From positions 124,001 to 188,000 of the forward strand of contig NZ_JAHXRQ010000005.1 of the NCBI RefSeq assembly GCF_019392335.1: 64,000 nucleotides of DNA, read 5' to 3'. The notes under the pieces are model-generated. The model did not search any database and was not told the origin of the DNA. It saw only the letters and a list, made by a program, of their open reading frames with translations. Source of the DNA: Mameliella sp. CS4. Its GTDB lineage: Bacteria; Pseudomonadota; Alphaproteobacteria; Rhodobacterales; Rhodobacteraceae. Below are positions 40,893 through 50,033 of this stretch, in pieces. A program made the translations under genes and the position numbers. Position 1 is the stretch's first letter, and every line of letters begins with the position of its first letter.

Positions 40893-41863
40893 CCTTTGCG
40901 CGCGCCGCCACCGCGGCCGCGCTGGCCCTGATCTCCTCCGTCCCGCCTGCCGGGGCGGAGGATTTTCGCCTTGCGGTGCCGCTGGACTGCACGCTGGGCG
41001 AAACCTGTTTCATCGAGGATTACGTCGACAACGACCCCGCCCACGGGCGCCACAGGGATTTTGCCTGCGGCATCAATTCGCGTGACGGGCACAAGGGCAC
41101 GGATTTCGCCCTGCTCGACTTCGGCGCCATCGGTGAGGGCGTGTCGGTGCTGGCCGCAGCGCCCGGCGTGGTCAAGCGCATCCGGGATTCGATGCCCGAT
41201 GACCGGCTGATGCGCGGTGTCACCTCGGAAAACGCCTGCGGCAACGCGGTGCTGGTCGATCACGGCGAAGGCTGGCAGACGCTCTATTGCCACTTGCGAC
41301 GGGGCTCTGTCTCGGTCGCGCCCGGTGACCTGGTACAGCCCGGTAATCCCCTGGGCTTCGTCGGCCTGTCGGGCCAGACAAATCACCCCCATGTGCACCT
41401 GACCCTCTTGCGCCAAGGCAAGGTGGTCGACCCCTTCCGCCCCGAGGCCACGGGCACCTGTGGCGATCCCGGCCCGACCCTTTGGGCCGAGCCGCCCGCC
41501 TACACCAGCACCGGGCTCGTCACCGCCGGTTTCTCGGATGCGGTGCCGACATTACGGGCCGTGGGCGACGGCTCTGCCCGGCGCGAAACGCTGCCCCCGG
41601 ACGCGGCACTGGTCGTCTATGCGCACGCAGGATATGCCCACCCCGGCGACGTCCTGACGATTTCAGCGGAAGGCCCTGCCGGAACGGAACTGTTTCGCCG
41701 GGCCATCACGCTCGACAGCGACCAGGCCAGCCAGATGCGCGCCCTGGGCCGCAAGGCGCCGCCCACGGGCTGGCCAGCCGGCGAGTACCTCGGCCGCGCC
41801 AGGCTGACCCGCGACGGCACGGTGATCGCACACCGGTTCGCGCATGTGACCGTCACGAATTGA
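40889..41863 (+). CDS. LytM/M23-family metallopeptidase
   Basis: A 324-residue secreted M23 peptidase. A signal peptide (about 1-23, ending PAGAED) is followed by the LytM domain with metal ligands HxxxD (H68, D72) and HPHVH (H167, H169), all intact, so it is probably an active zinc endopeptidase acting on peptidoglycan cross-links. A C-terminal ~120-residue beta-rich region follows. It overlaps clpA by 4 nt (ATGA) and converges on the MotB/OmpA-like gene. Confidence 0.9.
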   Translation: MTFARAATAAALALISSVPPAGAEDFRLAVPLDCTLGETCFIEDYVDNDPAHGRHRDFACGINSRDGHKGTDFALLDFGAIGEGVSVLAAAPGVVKRIRDSMPDDRLMRGVTSENACGNAVLVDHGEGWQTLYCHLRRGSVSVAPGDLVQPGNPLGFVGLSGQTNHPHVHLTLLRQGKVVDPFRPEATGTCGDPGPTLWAEPPAYTSTGLVTAGFSDAVPTLRAVGDGSARRETLPPDAALVVYAHAGYAHPGDVLTISAEGPAGTELFRRAITLDSDQASQMRALGRKAPPTGWPAGEYLGRARLTRDGTVIAHRFAHVTVTN

Positions 41864-41871
41864 GCGCAACG

Positions 41872-41893
41872 CAAGCGCGTTGCAACGCGCTTG
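41872..41893. terminator. 22-bp perfect palindrome between convergent genes
   Basis: A perfect palindrome whose RNA folds as CAAGCGCG-TTGCAA-CGCGCTTG. It lies 9 bp past the M23 peptidase stop and 13 bp past the OmpA-like gene's stop on the other strand. No U tract, so it may be a bidirectional terminator or an mRNA-end stabiliser. Confidence 0.55.
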
Positions 41894-41905
41894 GCCGCCC
41901 GGTGA

Positions 41906-44900
41906 TCAGCGTTCCGTCAGTTTCAGCTCGATACGCCGGTTCCTGGCGCGCGCCTCTGGCGTATCCGCCGGGTCGATCGGCTGGAACTCGCCAAAGCCGT
42001 TGGCCGACAGCCGGTTTGGCGGAATGCCGTAATTGTCGATCATGTCGCGCACCACCGACAGCGCCCGCGCCTGGCTGAGCTCCCAGTTGTCCGCAAAGTC
42101 GCCGCCCGGTCGGATCTTCTGGCTGTCGGTGTGACCGTCCACCCGGATCACCCAGTCGATGCCCTTGGGAATATCCTCGGAGATGTCGAACAGGATCTGG
42201 GCGACCTTCTCGATCTCGCGGCGTCCCGCCGCCGACAGATCGGCCGAACCGACCTCGAACAGGACCTCTGACGAGAACACGAAACGGTCGCCCTCGATCC
42301 GGATGCCCTCGCGGTCCCCGACAACCGACCGCAGCTTGCCGAAAAACTCGGACCGGTAGCTTTCCAGGTCCTTCTTCTCGGCTTCCAGCCGCTTGGCCCG
42401 CTCCTCTTCCAGTTTGCGCTTTTCCTCTTCGGCCTTGCGGCGCGCCTCTTCGGCCAGGCGGCGGCGGCGTTCTTCCTGTGCCACCCGGGCAATTGCCGCG
42501 TTCAGTTCCGACCCGAGGTTCTGCAGCCGAACCTCCGCCGCCGCATCGCGGGCCTTGGAGTCGTCCAGCAGCGCCTGCAAATCGCTCAACTGGCGGCGCA
42601 GTTCAGCCACGTTCTGGTTCAGCGCCTCGACCTGCAGTTCCGCCTTGGTCGCACGCTCCTCTGTCTGGGCCAGCTTCTCGCGCGCCGTGTTCAGCAGGAT
42701 CTGGCGTTCTTCCACCTCGTCCAGGCGTGCCTCCAGCTTGACCTCTGCCGCCTCCTGCGCCGCCAGCGCCGAGGCAAGCCGGTCCCGCGTTTCCGCGACG
42801 GTGGTCTCGGCGGCCATGCGCGCGGCCAGCGCGGCGGCCAGCTTTTCCTCCAGCGTGCGGGTATCGTCGCTCTGCTCGGCAGCCCGGGCCTCGGCCTCCG
42901 CCAATTGCTGGCGCAACTCCGCGATCACCGCGTCGCGCCGCGCGTCGCGAGACCGCAGGGCCTCAAGCTCGGCCGAGATCCGGTCGATCCGGCCCTTGAG
43001 CAGGTCCAGTTCCGCGTCCCTGGCCGCGCCTCGGCCATCGGCCTCCGCCAAACGGCGGCCAAGATCGGCGTTCTCGGCTTCGAGCGAAATGACACGGGTC
43101 AGCCCCTGCGCCGCGCGCGCCTGCGCGGCCTCCAGCCGGGTGCGCACCTGCGCCAGTTCCCCGCGCAAGACCTCCAGTTCGGCGGCCTCGGCGGTGCGGT
43201 CCTCGGCCCGGGCTTCGGCCTGCGCCAAATCCTGCTGCAGCCGCGCCATCTGGGCGTCGCGCTCTGTTGCCCGCGCGCGCGCCGCGTCGAGGTCCGCCGA
43301 CAAGCGCGTGTTCGTCGCCTGCAACGCGGCAACCTCGGCATCCTGTTCCGCCGCTTCGCCGCCCAGCCGGGCCAGGCGCGCAGACAAATCCGCATTCTCA
43401 GTTTGCAGGCGGTCGATCCGGTCGCCACGGTCCTCGACCCTTTTCAGGGCTGAATCCAGCTGCGCCTGGACCTGGGCAACCTGGCCGCGCAGTCCTTCGA
43501 TCAACTCGGTCCGTTCGGCCACACGTCCCTGCGCCTGGGCCAACTGCGCCTCCAACGCGGCCACCTGGTCCTGCAAAGAGGCCACGGCGCCCCGCGCATC
43601 GCCCACATCGCCGCGCGCACGGGTCAGTGCCGCGTCCAGACGGTCACGCTCTGCCCGGAGTTCCTTGAGGGCTGCGGCGCGGTCATCGGCCTGCCCCTCG
43701 GCCACCGACAGGTCTGAAACCAGGGATTCGTTGCGGGCCTGCAGCGCCTCCAATTCGGTCCGAAGCGCCTCTGCCTCGGCCAGCCGCGCCAGCGCCTGCG
43801 CCAGTTGCGCGGAAAGATCCGTCAGTCGCGAGGACCGCGCTGCAGCCTCTGCCTGTGCGTCCTTCAGGGCACGCTCGGCCAGGGTGCGCGCCGCCGATTC
43901 ACGTGCCAGCGCCTGTTCGGCATCGCGCTGCGCCTTGAGCGCCTCGGTCAGGTCGCCGCGCAGCCCCGCAAGGCGGCTGTCGGTCTGGGCCCCCTGCGCC
44001 CGCGCATCGGCCAGCGTTTCCTCAAGTTCGGAAATCCGCGCCAGCGCCGCGTCGATGCGGCTTTGCAGGGCGCGGGCCTCACGCTCGCCATCGGCAAGCG
44101 CCACGGCCAGTTCCTCGTTCAGCTTGGCCTCGTCCTGACGGGCTTGCGACAGGGCCGCTTCCAGTTCGGTGATACGGGCCAGTGCCGCATCGACCTGGGT
44201 CTGCAGCGTTGCGGGCGGTGCCTCGGTGGGGCCAAGCCCGGCGGTCAATTTTTCACCGGCCTTGGCGGCCTCGTCGAGGTCGGCCTCCAGCCGGGCGATC
44301 CGCGCGGTCGCCTCGTCGATACGCGCCTTGAGCCGCTGCGCCTCCAGCGCGCTTTCATCCTTGAGGTCCGCCAGTTGCGCGTTCAGGCGGGTTTCGTTTC
44401 GGCGCGCCTCGGCCAGTTGCGCCTCCAGCGCGTCGATCCGCGATTGCAGGTCGTCTCCCTGTTGTTTTCCGGCCAGCAACGCCGCCGCCAGTTGCGCGTT
44501 CAGGTCCTTTTCCGCCTCGCGTGCCGCTGCCAGCAGGGTCAGGGTCTCCTCGGCGCGGGCCCGTTCCTGTTCCAGCGCCAGCGTCATGGCGGTCAGTTCG
44601 GCATCCGCCTCTTCCAGCCGTTTGCGCAGGGCGGCGGCGGCCTCGGCCTCGGCCAGCTTGGCCTGTTCCTCTTCGGTCAGGGCCTTTTCGGCCTCGTCGA
44701 GATCGGCGGTCAGCGTGGCAATGCGCGCGTCACGGTCGGCGTTGCGGGCACGCAGATCGGTGATCAGCGCCTCCATCGCCTCGCGCCGGGCGGCGGCCAG
44801 CCGGGCTGCCTCGGCCTGTTCGTCGATCTCGGTCCGGGCCGTGGCCAGCGCGGCGGTCAGCGCATCGCGTTCATCGGCCAGTTCGTCGCGTTCCTCTGCC

Positions 44901-45367
44901 AGGGCGTCGCGGGCGACGGTCAGGTCCTGCACCTCGTCGCGCGCCTCATCCCGTTCCAGCAAAAGGGTGGCAACCCGCTCCTCGAAGGTTGCGATGCGCG
45001 TGGCGGCGGCGGCAAGTTGATCGGCCTGACGGTCGCGGGTCGCGGTCAGGCTTTCGATGATGGTCTGCTGTTCGGCCAGTTGCAGGTCCCGGTCGCTGAG
45101 AGTCGAGGTCATGCGGCCAAGCTCGGTCTCCAGCCGGGTTGCGCGGGTCCGTTCGACGCCCAGCGCCTTGGACAGGGCGCTGAGTTCCGCGCTGAGCGTG
45201 TCGAGTTCGGTTTCCTGCCCCGAGATCGTCTCGTTCAGGACGAATTGCATGACCATGAAGATCGACAGGACAAAGGTCAGGACCAGCAGAAGCCCCGTCA
45301 TCGCATCCACGAAGCCCGGCCAGATCGAGGCCTGAAAGCGCGCACCCGTGCGTCGCGACAGGGCCAT
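41906..45367 (-). CDS. MotB/OmpA-like protein with very long coiled coil
   Basis: A 1,153-residue bitopic protein. Residues 11-44 are a MotB-type plug and membrane helix (IWPGFVDAMTGLLLVLTFVL) with the Asp (D21) that carries protons in MotB and ZorB. From about 45 to 1010 the sequence is Ala/Glu/Arg/Leu-rich heptads predicted as near-continuous coiled coil, with a break near a GLGPTEAPPA segment. Residues ~1010-1153 form an OmpA peptidoglycan-binding domain (VLFEVGSADLSAAGRREIE, RVDGHTDSQKI, NWELSQARALSVV, NRRIELKLTER). It starts 3 bp after the stop of the MotA/ExbB-like gene, so the two probably form an ion-driven stator complex. It resembles ZorAB of Zorya, but the long coil is here in the B subunit and no ZorC/D/E is present. 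Confidence 0.88.
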   Translation of the reverse strand: MALSRRTGARFQASIWPGFVDAMTGLLLVLTFVLSIFMVMQFVLNETISGQETELDTLSAELSALSKALGVERTRATRLETELGRMTSTLSDRDLQLAEQQTIIESLTATRDRQADQLAAAATRIATFEERVATLLLERDEARDEVQDLTVARDALAEERDELADERDALTAALATARTEIDEQAEAARLAAARREAMEALITDLRARNADRDARIATLTADLDEAEKALTEEEQAKLAEAEAAAALRKRLEEADAELTAMTLALEQERARAEETLTLLAAAREAEKDLNAQLAAALLAGKQQGDDLQSRIDALEAQLAEARRNETRLNAQLADLKDESALEAQRLKARIDEATARIARLEADLDEAAKAGEKLTAGLGPTEAPPATLQTQVDAALARITELEAALSQARQDEAKLNEELAVALADGEREARALQSRIDAALARISELEETLADARAQGAQTDSRLAGLRGDLTEALKAQRDAEQALARESAARTLAERALKDAQAEAAARSSRLTDLSAQLAQALARLAEAEALRTELEALQARNESLVSDLSVAEGQADDRAAALKELRAERDRLDAALTRARGDVGDARGAVASLQDQVAALEAQLAQAQGRVAERTELIEGLRGQVAQVQAQLDSALKRVEDRGDRIDRLQTENADLSARLARLGGEAAEQDAEVAALQATNTRLSADLDAARARATERDAQMARLQQDLAQAEARAEDRTAEAAELEVLRGELAQVRTRLEAAQARAAQGLTRVISLEAENADLGRRLAEADGRGAARDAELDLLKGRIDRISAELEALRSRDARRDAVIAELRQQLAEAEARAAEQSDDTRTLEEKLAAALAARMAAETTVAETRDRLASALAAQEAAEVKLEARLDEVEERQILLNTAREKLAQTEERATKAELQVEALNQNVAELRRQLSDLQALLDDSKARDAAAEVRLQNLGSELNAAIARVAQEERRRRLAEEARRKAEEEKRKLEEERAKRLEAEKKDLESYRSEFFGKLRSVVGDREGIRIEGDRFVFSSEVLFEVGSADLSAAGRREIEKVAQILFDISEDIPKGIDWVIRVDGHTDSQKIRPGGDFADNWELSQARALSVVRDMIDNYGIPPNRLSANGFGEFQPIDPADTPEARARNRRIELKLTER

Positions 45368-45370
45368 GCG

Positions 45371-46546
45371 TCACCCGTCCCCGCGGGGCCGGATGTTGCG
45401 CGTCGTCCCCAGCGAACGTGAGAGCGCCGCAAGGTCGGTCCGCAGTTCGGCCATGCTTTCCTGCCGGCCCGCGCTGATTTCTTCGAGGATGCGCAGCATC
45501 TGTACGTCGATCGACCGCAGCCGCATCCGGCTTTCGGCGTCCAGCCCCTCGTCACTTTCCTTTTCGCGGATCGCCTGGGCCAGCAGTTCCTGCCCCTCTG
45601 CGATCCGTGCCAGCGACGAAGCTGAGGGCGAGGTCGCCTCGATCCGTTCGGTCAGGCGTTCGACGCTGTCGGCCAGTTGCGCCAGCCGGGTATCGACCTC
45701 GGACCGGCCCTGTTCCGCTTCGGCGAACAGGTATTGCAGCCGGTCCATCTGCTCGGCCATCTGGTCCAGAACCAGCCCCGCCGGGCCAAGGTCCGGTCCC
45801 TCGCCGTCATGAGAAAAGCCCAGACGGGTGATCGAGGACAGCCATTCCTCAAGCTCGCGGTAAAAGCGGTTCTGACCGTGTCCCGCGAAAAGTTCCAGCA
45901 GCCCGACAACCAGCGAACAGGCCAACCCCAGCAGCGAACTGGCAAAGGCCACGCCCATGCCGCCAAGCTGGCCTTCCAGCCCCGACATCAGGCGGGCAAA
46001 GGCGGCGGTGCCGGTTTCCCCCTCTTGCGGCGCAAGGCTCTGGATCGTTTCGACCAGCGCGGGCACCACGGTCGCCAGCCCGTAGAACGTCCCCAGAAGG
46101 CCGAGGAAGATCAGCAGGGACACGATGTAACGCGTGATCTCGCGCGCCTCGTCGATCCGCTGCGCCACGGAGTCGAGGATCGACCGGGTCGAGGTCGCCG
46201 TGATCTGCATCCGCTTGTCCCGACGCGACCGCAAGAGCGCGGCCAGAGGCGCCAGCAGCCGCGGCGGCGTGGCGCGCACGCCCTGGTCGCCGCGCGCCGT
46301 GAACCGTTCGATCCAGCGCACGGACACCATCAGTTGCGCCACCTGCCAGAAACAGGCCAGCACACCGACGACAAAGACGACCAGGATGAAACCGTTCAGA
46401 TAGGGGTTCGACTGGAACACCGGCAGAACGCGCGGCAGGGCCAGAAACCCGCCAAAGCCGGACAAGCCCAGCACCGCCAGCATGAGGATCACCTGACGGA
46501 AGGGCTGACTGAAATGTGGCTCGGCCTCGAGGTCGGGCTGATCCAT
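45371..46546 (-). CDS. MotA/TolQ/ExbB-like proton-channel protein
   Basis: A 391-residue inner-membrane protein with helices near 17-38, 48-72, 138-165 and 190-215. The MotA/ExbB core is IVSLLIFLGLLGTFYGLATVV followed by GLEGQLGGMGVAFASSLLGLACSL, where TolQ/ExbB ion-channel residues lie. The C-terminal ~160 residues are cytoplasmic coiled coil. It is translated just before the MotB/OmpA-like protein. It lacks the FliG-contact charged loop expected of true MotA, and no flagellar gene is near. Confidence 0.86.
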   Translation of the reverse strand: MDQPDLEAEPHFSQPFRQVILMLAVLGLSGFGGFLALPRVLPVFQSNPYLNGFILVVFVVGVLACFWQVAQLMVSVRWIERFTARGDQGVRATPPRLLAPLAALLRSRRDKRMQITATSTRSILDSVAQRIDEAREITRYIVSLLIFLGLLGTFYGLATVVPALVETIQSLAPQEGETGTAAFARLMSGLEGQLGGMGVAFASSLLGLACSLVVGLLELFAGHGQNRFYRELEEWLSSITRLGFSHDGEGPDLGPAGLVLDQMAEQMDRLQYLFAEAEQGRSEVDTRLAQLADSVERLTERIEATSPSASSLARIAEGQELLAQAIREKESDEGLDAESRMRLRSIDVQMLRILEEISAGRQESMAELRTDLAALSRSLGTTRNIRPRGDG

Positions 46547-46661
46547 CGGACACCTGACGCTTGTTCTCTTGTGCTATACCTAGGGGTTTAAGGCCACAGA
46601 GCCAAGAAGTTATGAGCAATTCCGCGCCTATGCCCCGGAAAACCCGCGCTTTGGGCAACAG

Positions 46662-47291
46662 TCAGCCTGCCTCGGTGAAAAGCCCCGAGACAAAGACCTC
46701 GTAAAGGGCGATCTGCCGGGGCAGCGCCTCTTTCTCGCGGACGGTCTTGGACAGGATGATCGCCCCGTCCACCAGCACGACCAGCATGTCGGCCAGAGCC
46801 TCCAGGTCGATCTCCTGCCGAAGCGGGCGACCGCGCGCAATCTCGGCCAGGCGGGCATGGAACCGACGCCGCCAGCTCAACAGGTTCTGCTGGGCGAGGT
46901 CATGGACCGTCTGGGTGAACAGCCGCTCCTGGAAACAGGTCGCCGCGATCAGACAGCCAGGATGCACGTCCGGCAGTGCCTCCATCTGTGCGCGCAGCAG
47001 CCGCAGAAAGGCCAGGAACTGCCCCAGCGGGTCCTCGCTCTGCTCGGCGGCGCGGGCGAAAAGCTCGTCCAGCCAGGCCTCCTCCGCGCCCAGATGGCGT
47101 TTCAGGATGGCCTCGATCAGCGCGCTCTTGTCCTTGAAGTGGTAAAAGAACCCGCCTTTGGTGATGCCCACCTCGGCGATCAGCTCCTCGATCGACGTGG
47201 CGGCAAAGCCCTTGTCCAGGATCGCCATCTCGGCAGCGGTCAGCAGGCGGTCGCGGGTGGTTTCGGTGCTGCGCGGCTTGATGAAGGACAT
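46662..47291 (-). CDS. TetR/AcrR-family transcriptional regulator
   Basis: A 209-residue regulator. The N-terminal HTH is RLLTAAEMAILDKGFAATSIEELIAEVGITKGGFFYHFKDKSALIEAIL. The ligand domain has a HPGCLIAA segment with a Cys, in the place where NemR-type regulators carry a redox-sensing Cys. It is preceded by AAGGAG and is divergent from the homocysteine methyltransferase gene across a region containing two dyads. It probably represses itself and that gene. Confidence 0.92.
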   Translation of the reverse strand: MSFIKPRSTETTRDRLLTAAEMAILDKGFAATSIEELIAEVGITKGGFFYHFKDKSALIEAILKRHLGAEEAWLDELFARAAEQSEDPLGQFLAFLRLLRAQMEALPDVHPGCLIAATCFQERLFTQTVHDLAQQNLLSWRRRFHARLAEIARGRPLRQEIDLEALADMLVVLVDGAIILSKTVREKEALPRQIALYEVFVSGLFTEAG

Positions 47292-47338
47292 CGGTCGGCT
47301 CCTTTCCCCCGAACTTACCGCAAGGGACCGCCTGCGTC

Positions 47339-47369
47339 ACTGTACCCCAAGTACAGTAGACCGACCGTC
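47339..47369. promoter_or_regulatory. Candidate TetR operator
   Basis: ACTGTAC-N5-GTACAGT is a perfect 7-bp dyad (47339-47357) directly joined to TAGACCGACCGTC (47357-47369), which resembles the NemR-type box TAGACCGACCGGTCTA. A CGGTCGG inverse copy lies at 47292-47298, next to the TetR start. The region separates the TetR and methyltransferase genes. Confidence 0.5.
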
Positions 47370-47422
47370 CTGCCACGGGCAGGCTTTGACCATCCCCGGA
47401 CAGCCCCGAAAGGAGACCGGCC

Positions 47423-48379
47423 ATGCCTCCCCTCTTTCCCCAGCACCCCGATGGCCTGCCCTGGTTCACCGAGGGTGGCACCGAGACCGAGCTTATGTTT
47501 CGCCACGGCTTCGAATTCGATCATTTCTGCGCCTTCACCCTGCTGGACAATCCACGCGCCATGCAGGTCACGCACGACATGTACCGCCGCCTGCTGGACC
47601 GGATCGCCGCCTCTGGCGGCTGCGCGCTGCTCGCCGGGCTGGACTATCGCGCCAGCGCCGACTGGGCCGGGCTGGTAGGCTACGACAGCGCCGCGCTGGA
47701 AGAGATCCAGTTGCGCAACATCGCCTTCCTGCGCGAGGTCAGCGCGCCCTACAAGGGCCAGATCCCCGAGATCCGCATCGCCGGCATTCTGGGGCCGCGC
47801 GGCGACGCCTATGCTCTCAACCGCGCCATCACGGCGGATGAGGCCGAGGACTACCACGCGCAACAGATCACCACCTATGCCCGCGACGGTGTCGACCTGA
47901 TCTGGGCCGCGACGATCAACAACGTGCCCGAGGCGGTGGGCATCTCGCGCGCCGCCGCAACCGCCGGCATCCCGGTCAACATTTCCTTCACCCTGACCGA
48001 GGATCACCGCCTGCGCGCCGGACCCAGCCTGGCCGATGCGGTGGTCCAGACGGATGCCCACAGCGGCCCGGACGCGCAGCCCGACAGCTACGGTGTGAAC
48101 TGTTCCCACCCGCTGGAATTCGAACCGGCGCTGGAGGCGGGCGCCTGGCAGGACCGCCTGCGCAGCTTTCGCCCCAATGCCGCCGCGATGGACAAGATCG
48201 CGCTTTGCAAGCTCAACCACCTCGAAGAAGGCGACCCGCAGGAACTCGGCCAACAGATGGGCGACCTCGCACGCCGCTTTCCGCAGGCCGACATCTGGGG
48301 CGGGTGCTGCGGCAGCTGGGACCGCCACCTCGCCCTGATCGCCCCCGCCGTCATGCAGGCGCGCCGCCTGGCGTCCTGA
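47423..48379 (+). CDS. Homocysteine S-methyltransferase family protein
   Basis: A 318-residue cytoplasmic enzyme of the MmuM/BHMT family, which transfers a methyl group to homocysteine. The three zinc cysteines are present in VNCSHP and GGCCGS. The start FTEGGTETELMFRHG aligns with the usual LDGGMGTEL opening. The methyl donor (S-methylmethionine or a betaine) cannot be told. It is first downstream of the divergent TetR promoter. Confidence 0.88.
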   Translation: MPPLFPQHPDGLPWFTEGGTETELMFRHGFEFDHFCAFTLLDNPRAMQVTHDMYRRLLDRIAASGGCALLAGLDYRASADWAGLVGYDSAALEEIQLRNIAFLREVSAPYKGQIPEIRIAGILGPRGDAYALNRAITADEAEDYHAQQITTYARDGVDLIWAATINNVPEAVGISRAAATAGIPVNISFTLTEDHRLRAGPSLADAVVQTDAHSGPDAQPDSYGVNCSHPLEFEPALEAGAWQDRLRSFRPNAAAMDKIALCKLNHLEEGDPQELGQQMGDLARRFPQADIWGGCCGSWDRHLALIAPAVMQARRLAS

Positions 48380-48395
48380 CCCGCAGGCGCGGCTT

Positions 48396-48460
48396 CTTCT
48401 TTGTAAAAATACCCCTGGGGGGGCAAGGCCGAAGGCCGAGGCGGGCAGCGCCCCCTGCCC
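48396..48460 (+). repeat. Dispersed GC-rich intergenic repeat, copy 1
   Basis: A CTTCTTTG-type opening, an A run, a C/G block, then GGCCGAAGGCCG and GGGCAGCGCCCCC. It matches copy 2 at 62236-62292 across its length with small gaps. It lies just past the homocysteine methyltransferase stop and ends 3 bp before the next gene's stop. Confidence 0.7.
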
Positions 48461-48463
48461 CTG

Positions 48464-49000
48464 CTAGTCGCCCCGCGACAAGGCCTTTACCTCGCGCACC
48501 AGCCAGTGCAGATCCGCGTCCGGCACGCCGATCTCGTCCAGGTGGGCGGCGGTGTTATACAGGTATTCCGTGTTCGGCCCGCGCCCACCATGCGCCCGCG
48601 CGATCAGCCGCGCCTGTTCTTCCAGCGCCAGGTGGCAATACTGGACGTGATGCGGGTCGATCACATAGGCCACCGCCTCGACGTGTCGCCCGTCGGTCAG
48701 GCTCAGTTCCAGCCTCTTTTCCAGGTAGGCGGAGGACACCAGCTCGCGTTCGCGCAGATAGGCCAGCGTCTCTTCCTCGCTGCCCGGCGCGGCGCGCAGG
48801 GCCAGCCCGTCGCAGCAGGCGTCTTCCTGTTCGTCCAGGGCCAGCACCAGCCCCGGCTTTTCCTCAGTGCCGCGATGGTGGATCGAATACATGCAGAAAC
48901 TGCGCGCATAGCCGTGCAGGCGGGCCTGCACCCGCTCCGCTACCGGGAACCCCGGGTTCCAAAGAAGTGAGGCGTATCCGAACACCCAAAGCGTCATCAT
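48464..49000 (-). CDS. Gamma-glutamylcyclotransferase (ChaC-like)
   Basis: A 178-residue ChaC-family enzyme that cleaves glutathione or gamma-glutamyl peptides to 5-oxoproline. The substrate-binding loop is VFGYASLLWNPGF, and HRGTEEKPGLVLALD and VSSAYLEKRLEL match the rest of the fold. The ATG at 49000 is chosen over longer open frame because of AAGGA upstream and the exact ChaC start. It is divergent from the DUF2125 gene. Confidence 0.88.
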   Translation of the reverse strand: MMTLWVFGYASLLWNPGFPVAERVQARLHGYARSFCMYSIHHRGTEEKPGLVLALDEQEDACCDGLALRAAPGSEEETLAYLRERELVSSAYLEKRLELSLTDGRHVEAVAYVIDPHHVQYCHLALEEQARLIARAHGGRGPNTEYLYNTAAHLDEIGVPDADLHWLVREVKALSRGD

Positions 49001-49063
49001 TCTGGTCCTTCCCGCTGAGGGCCTGTAAACACGATCGGGTGCGGCAGGAAAAGGGGGGCGCGC

Positions 49064-49975
49064 GTGGCACGTTGGATCTTTGCCGTGACCTTGGCGCTGG
49101 GGCTGGCTTGGTCGGGCCTCTGGCTGACCTCCTCCTGGGCCCTGAAAGCGGACATCGCCGACTGGTTCGAGGCGCGCCGCGCCGAGGGCTGGCAGGCCGA
49201 CTATGGCTCGCTTTCCGTGCGCGGCTTTCCCAGCCGCCTGGACGCCACGTTGACCGATGTCGTGCTGATGGATACCGCGCGCGGCCTCGGCTGGCAGGGC
49301 GAGGTCTTTCAGGTCCTCGGGCTGACCTACAAACCCGGGCACCGCATCCTGGTCTGGCCCGACAGCCAGACCGTGACGCTGCCCTCGGGCGACATCATCC
49401 TTCACAGCAGCAGCTTGCGGGCCTCGCTGATCCATGACGCCGAGGGCGTTGTCCTGCGCGCCAACCTCGAAGCAGAGATGTTGCGCAAGGGCACCCTGTC
49501 GCTGGCCGACCTGCGCGTGGGCCTGCTGGAGGTGCCGGGCACGCCGGGTCTCTACCGGCTCGGGATGAGCGCCGGTTTTGCAGGCACACCGGCGGACAAC
49601 GGGCTGGCCCTGCGGGCAGAGGTCACCTTTGACCGCGACTGGCGGCTTGGCAGTCTTGCCGGGCCTTTGCCACAGCCGACAAAGATCGACCTGCGACAGG
49701 GCAGCTATACCACCGGCGGCGCAGAGCTGGACGCCACGGGCCTGCTGGAAATCGACGCGCAGGGGCGCCCCAGGGGGCAGTTGGCCCTGCGCGCAGGCAA
49801 CTGGGGCGCGCTGGTGGACAGCGCCCGCCAGTCCGGCCTGATCCCGGCCCCGCTGGCCGACAGCCTTGTCCGCGCCGCAGAGGACAACCTCGACCTGCCC
49901 CTGAACATCGACGAGGGACAGGTGTCCCTGGGCGGCACACCCTTGGGCACGTCACCGCGCCTTCACCTGCCCTGA
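49064..49975 (+). CDS. DUF2125 family protein
   Basis: A 303-residue predicted periplasmic protein with an N-terminal membrane anchor or signal (WIFAVTLALGLAWSGLWLTSSW). The rest is beta-rich and matches the DUF2125 family of alphaproteobacteria (YGSLSVRGFPSRLDATLTDV, TVTLPSGDIILHSSSLRASL). Function of the family is unknown. It starts with GTG. It lies upstream of the M20 peptidase gene on the same strand, 58 bp away. Confidence 0.82.
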   Translation: MARWIFAVTLALGLAWSGLWLTSSWALKADIADWFEARRAEGWQADYGSLSVRGFPSRLDATLTDVVLMDTARGLGWQGEVFQVLGLTYKPGHRILVWPDSQTVTLPSGDIILHSSSLRASLIHDAEGVVLRANLEAEMLRKGTLSLADLRVGLLEVPGTPGLYRLGMSAGFAGTPADNGLALRAEVTFDRDWRLGSLAGPLPQPTKIDLRQGSYTTGGAELDATGLLEIDAQGRPRGQLALRAGNWGALVDSARQSGLIPAPLADSLVRAAEDNLDLPLNIDEGQVSLGGTPLGTSPRLHLP

Positions 49976-50033
49976 ACGCCTGCCGCGACTGCGCCCCCTT
50001 GCGCCCCCGCGACAAGCGACAGAGACTTTGCGC

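Noticed and set aside
41906..46546. A complete Zorya defence system
   Set aside because: Only ZorA/ZorB-like components are recognisable, with the long coil in the wrong subunit. ZorC, ZorD and ZorE are absent and neighbours are housekeeping genes.
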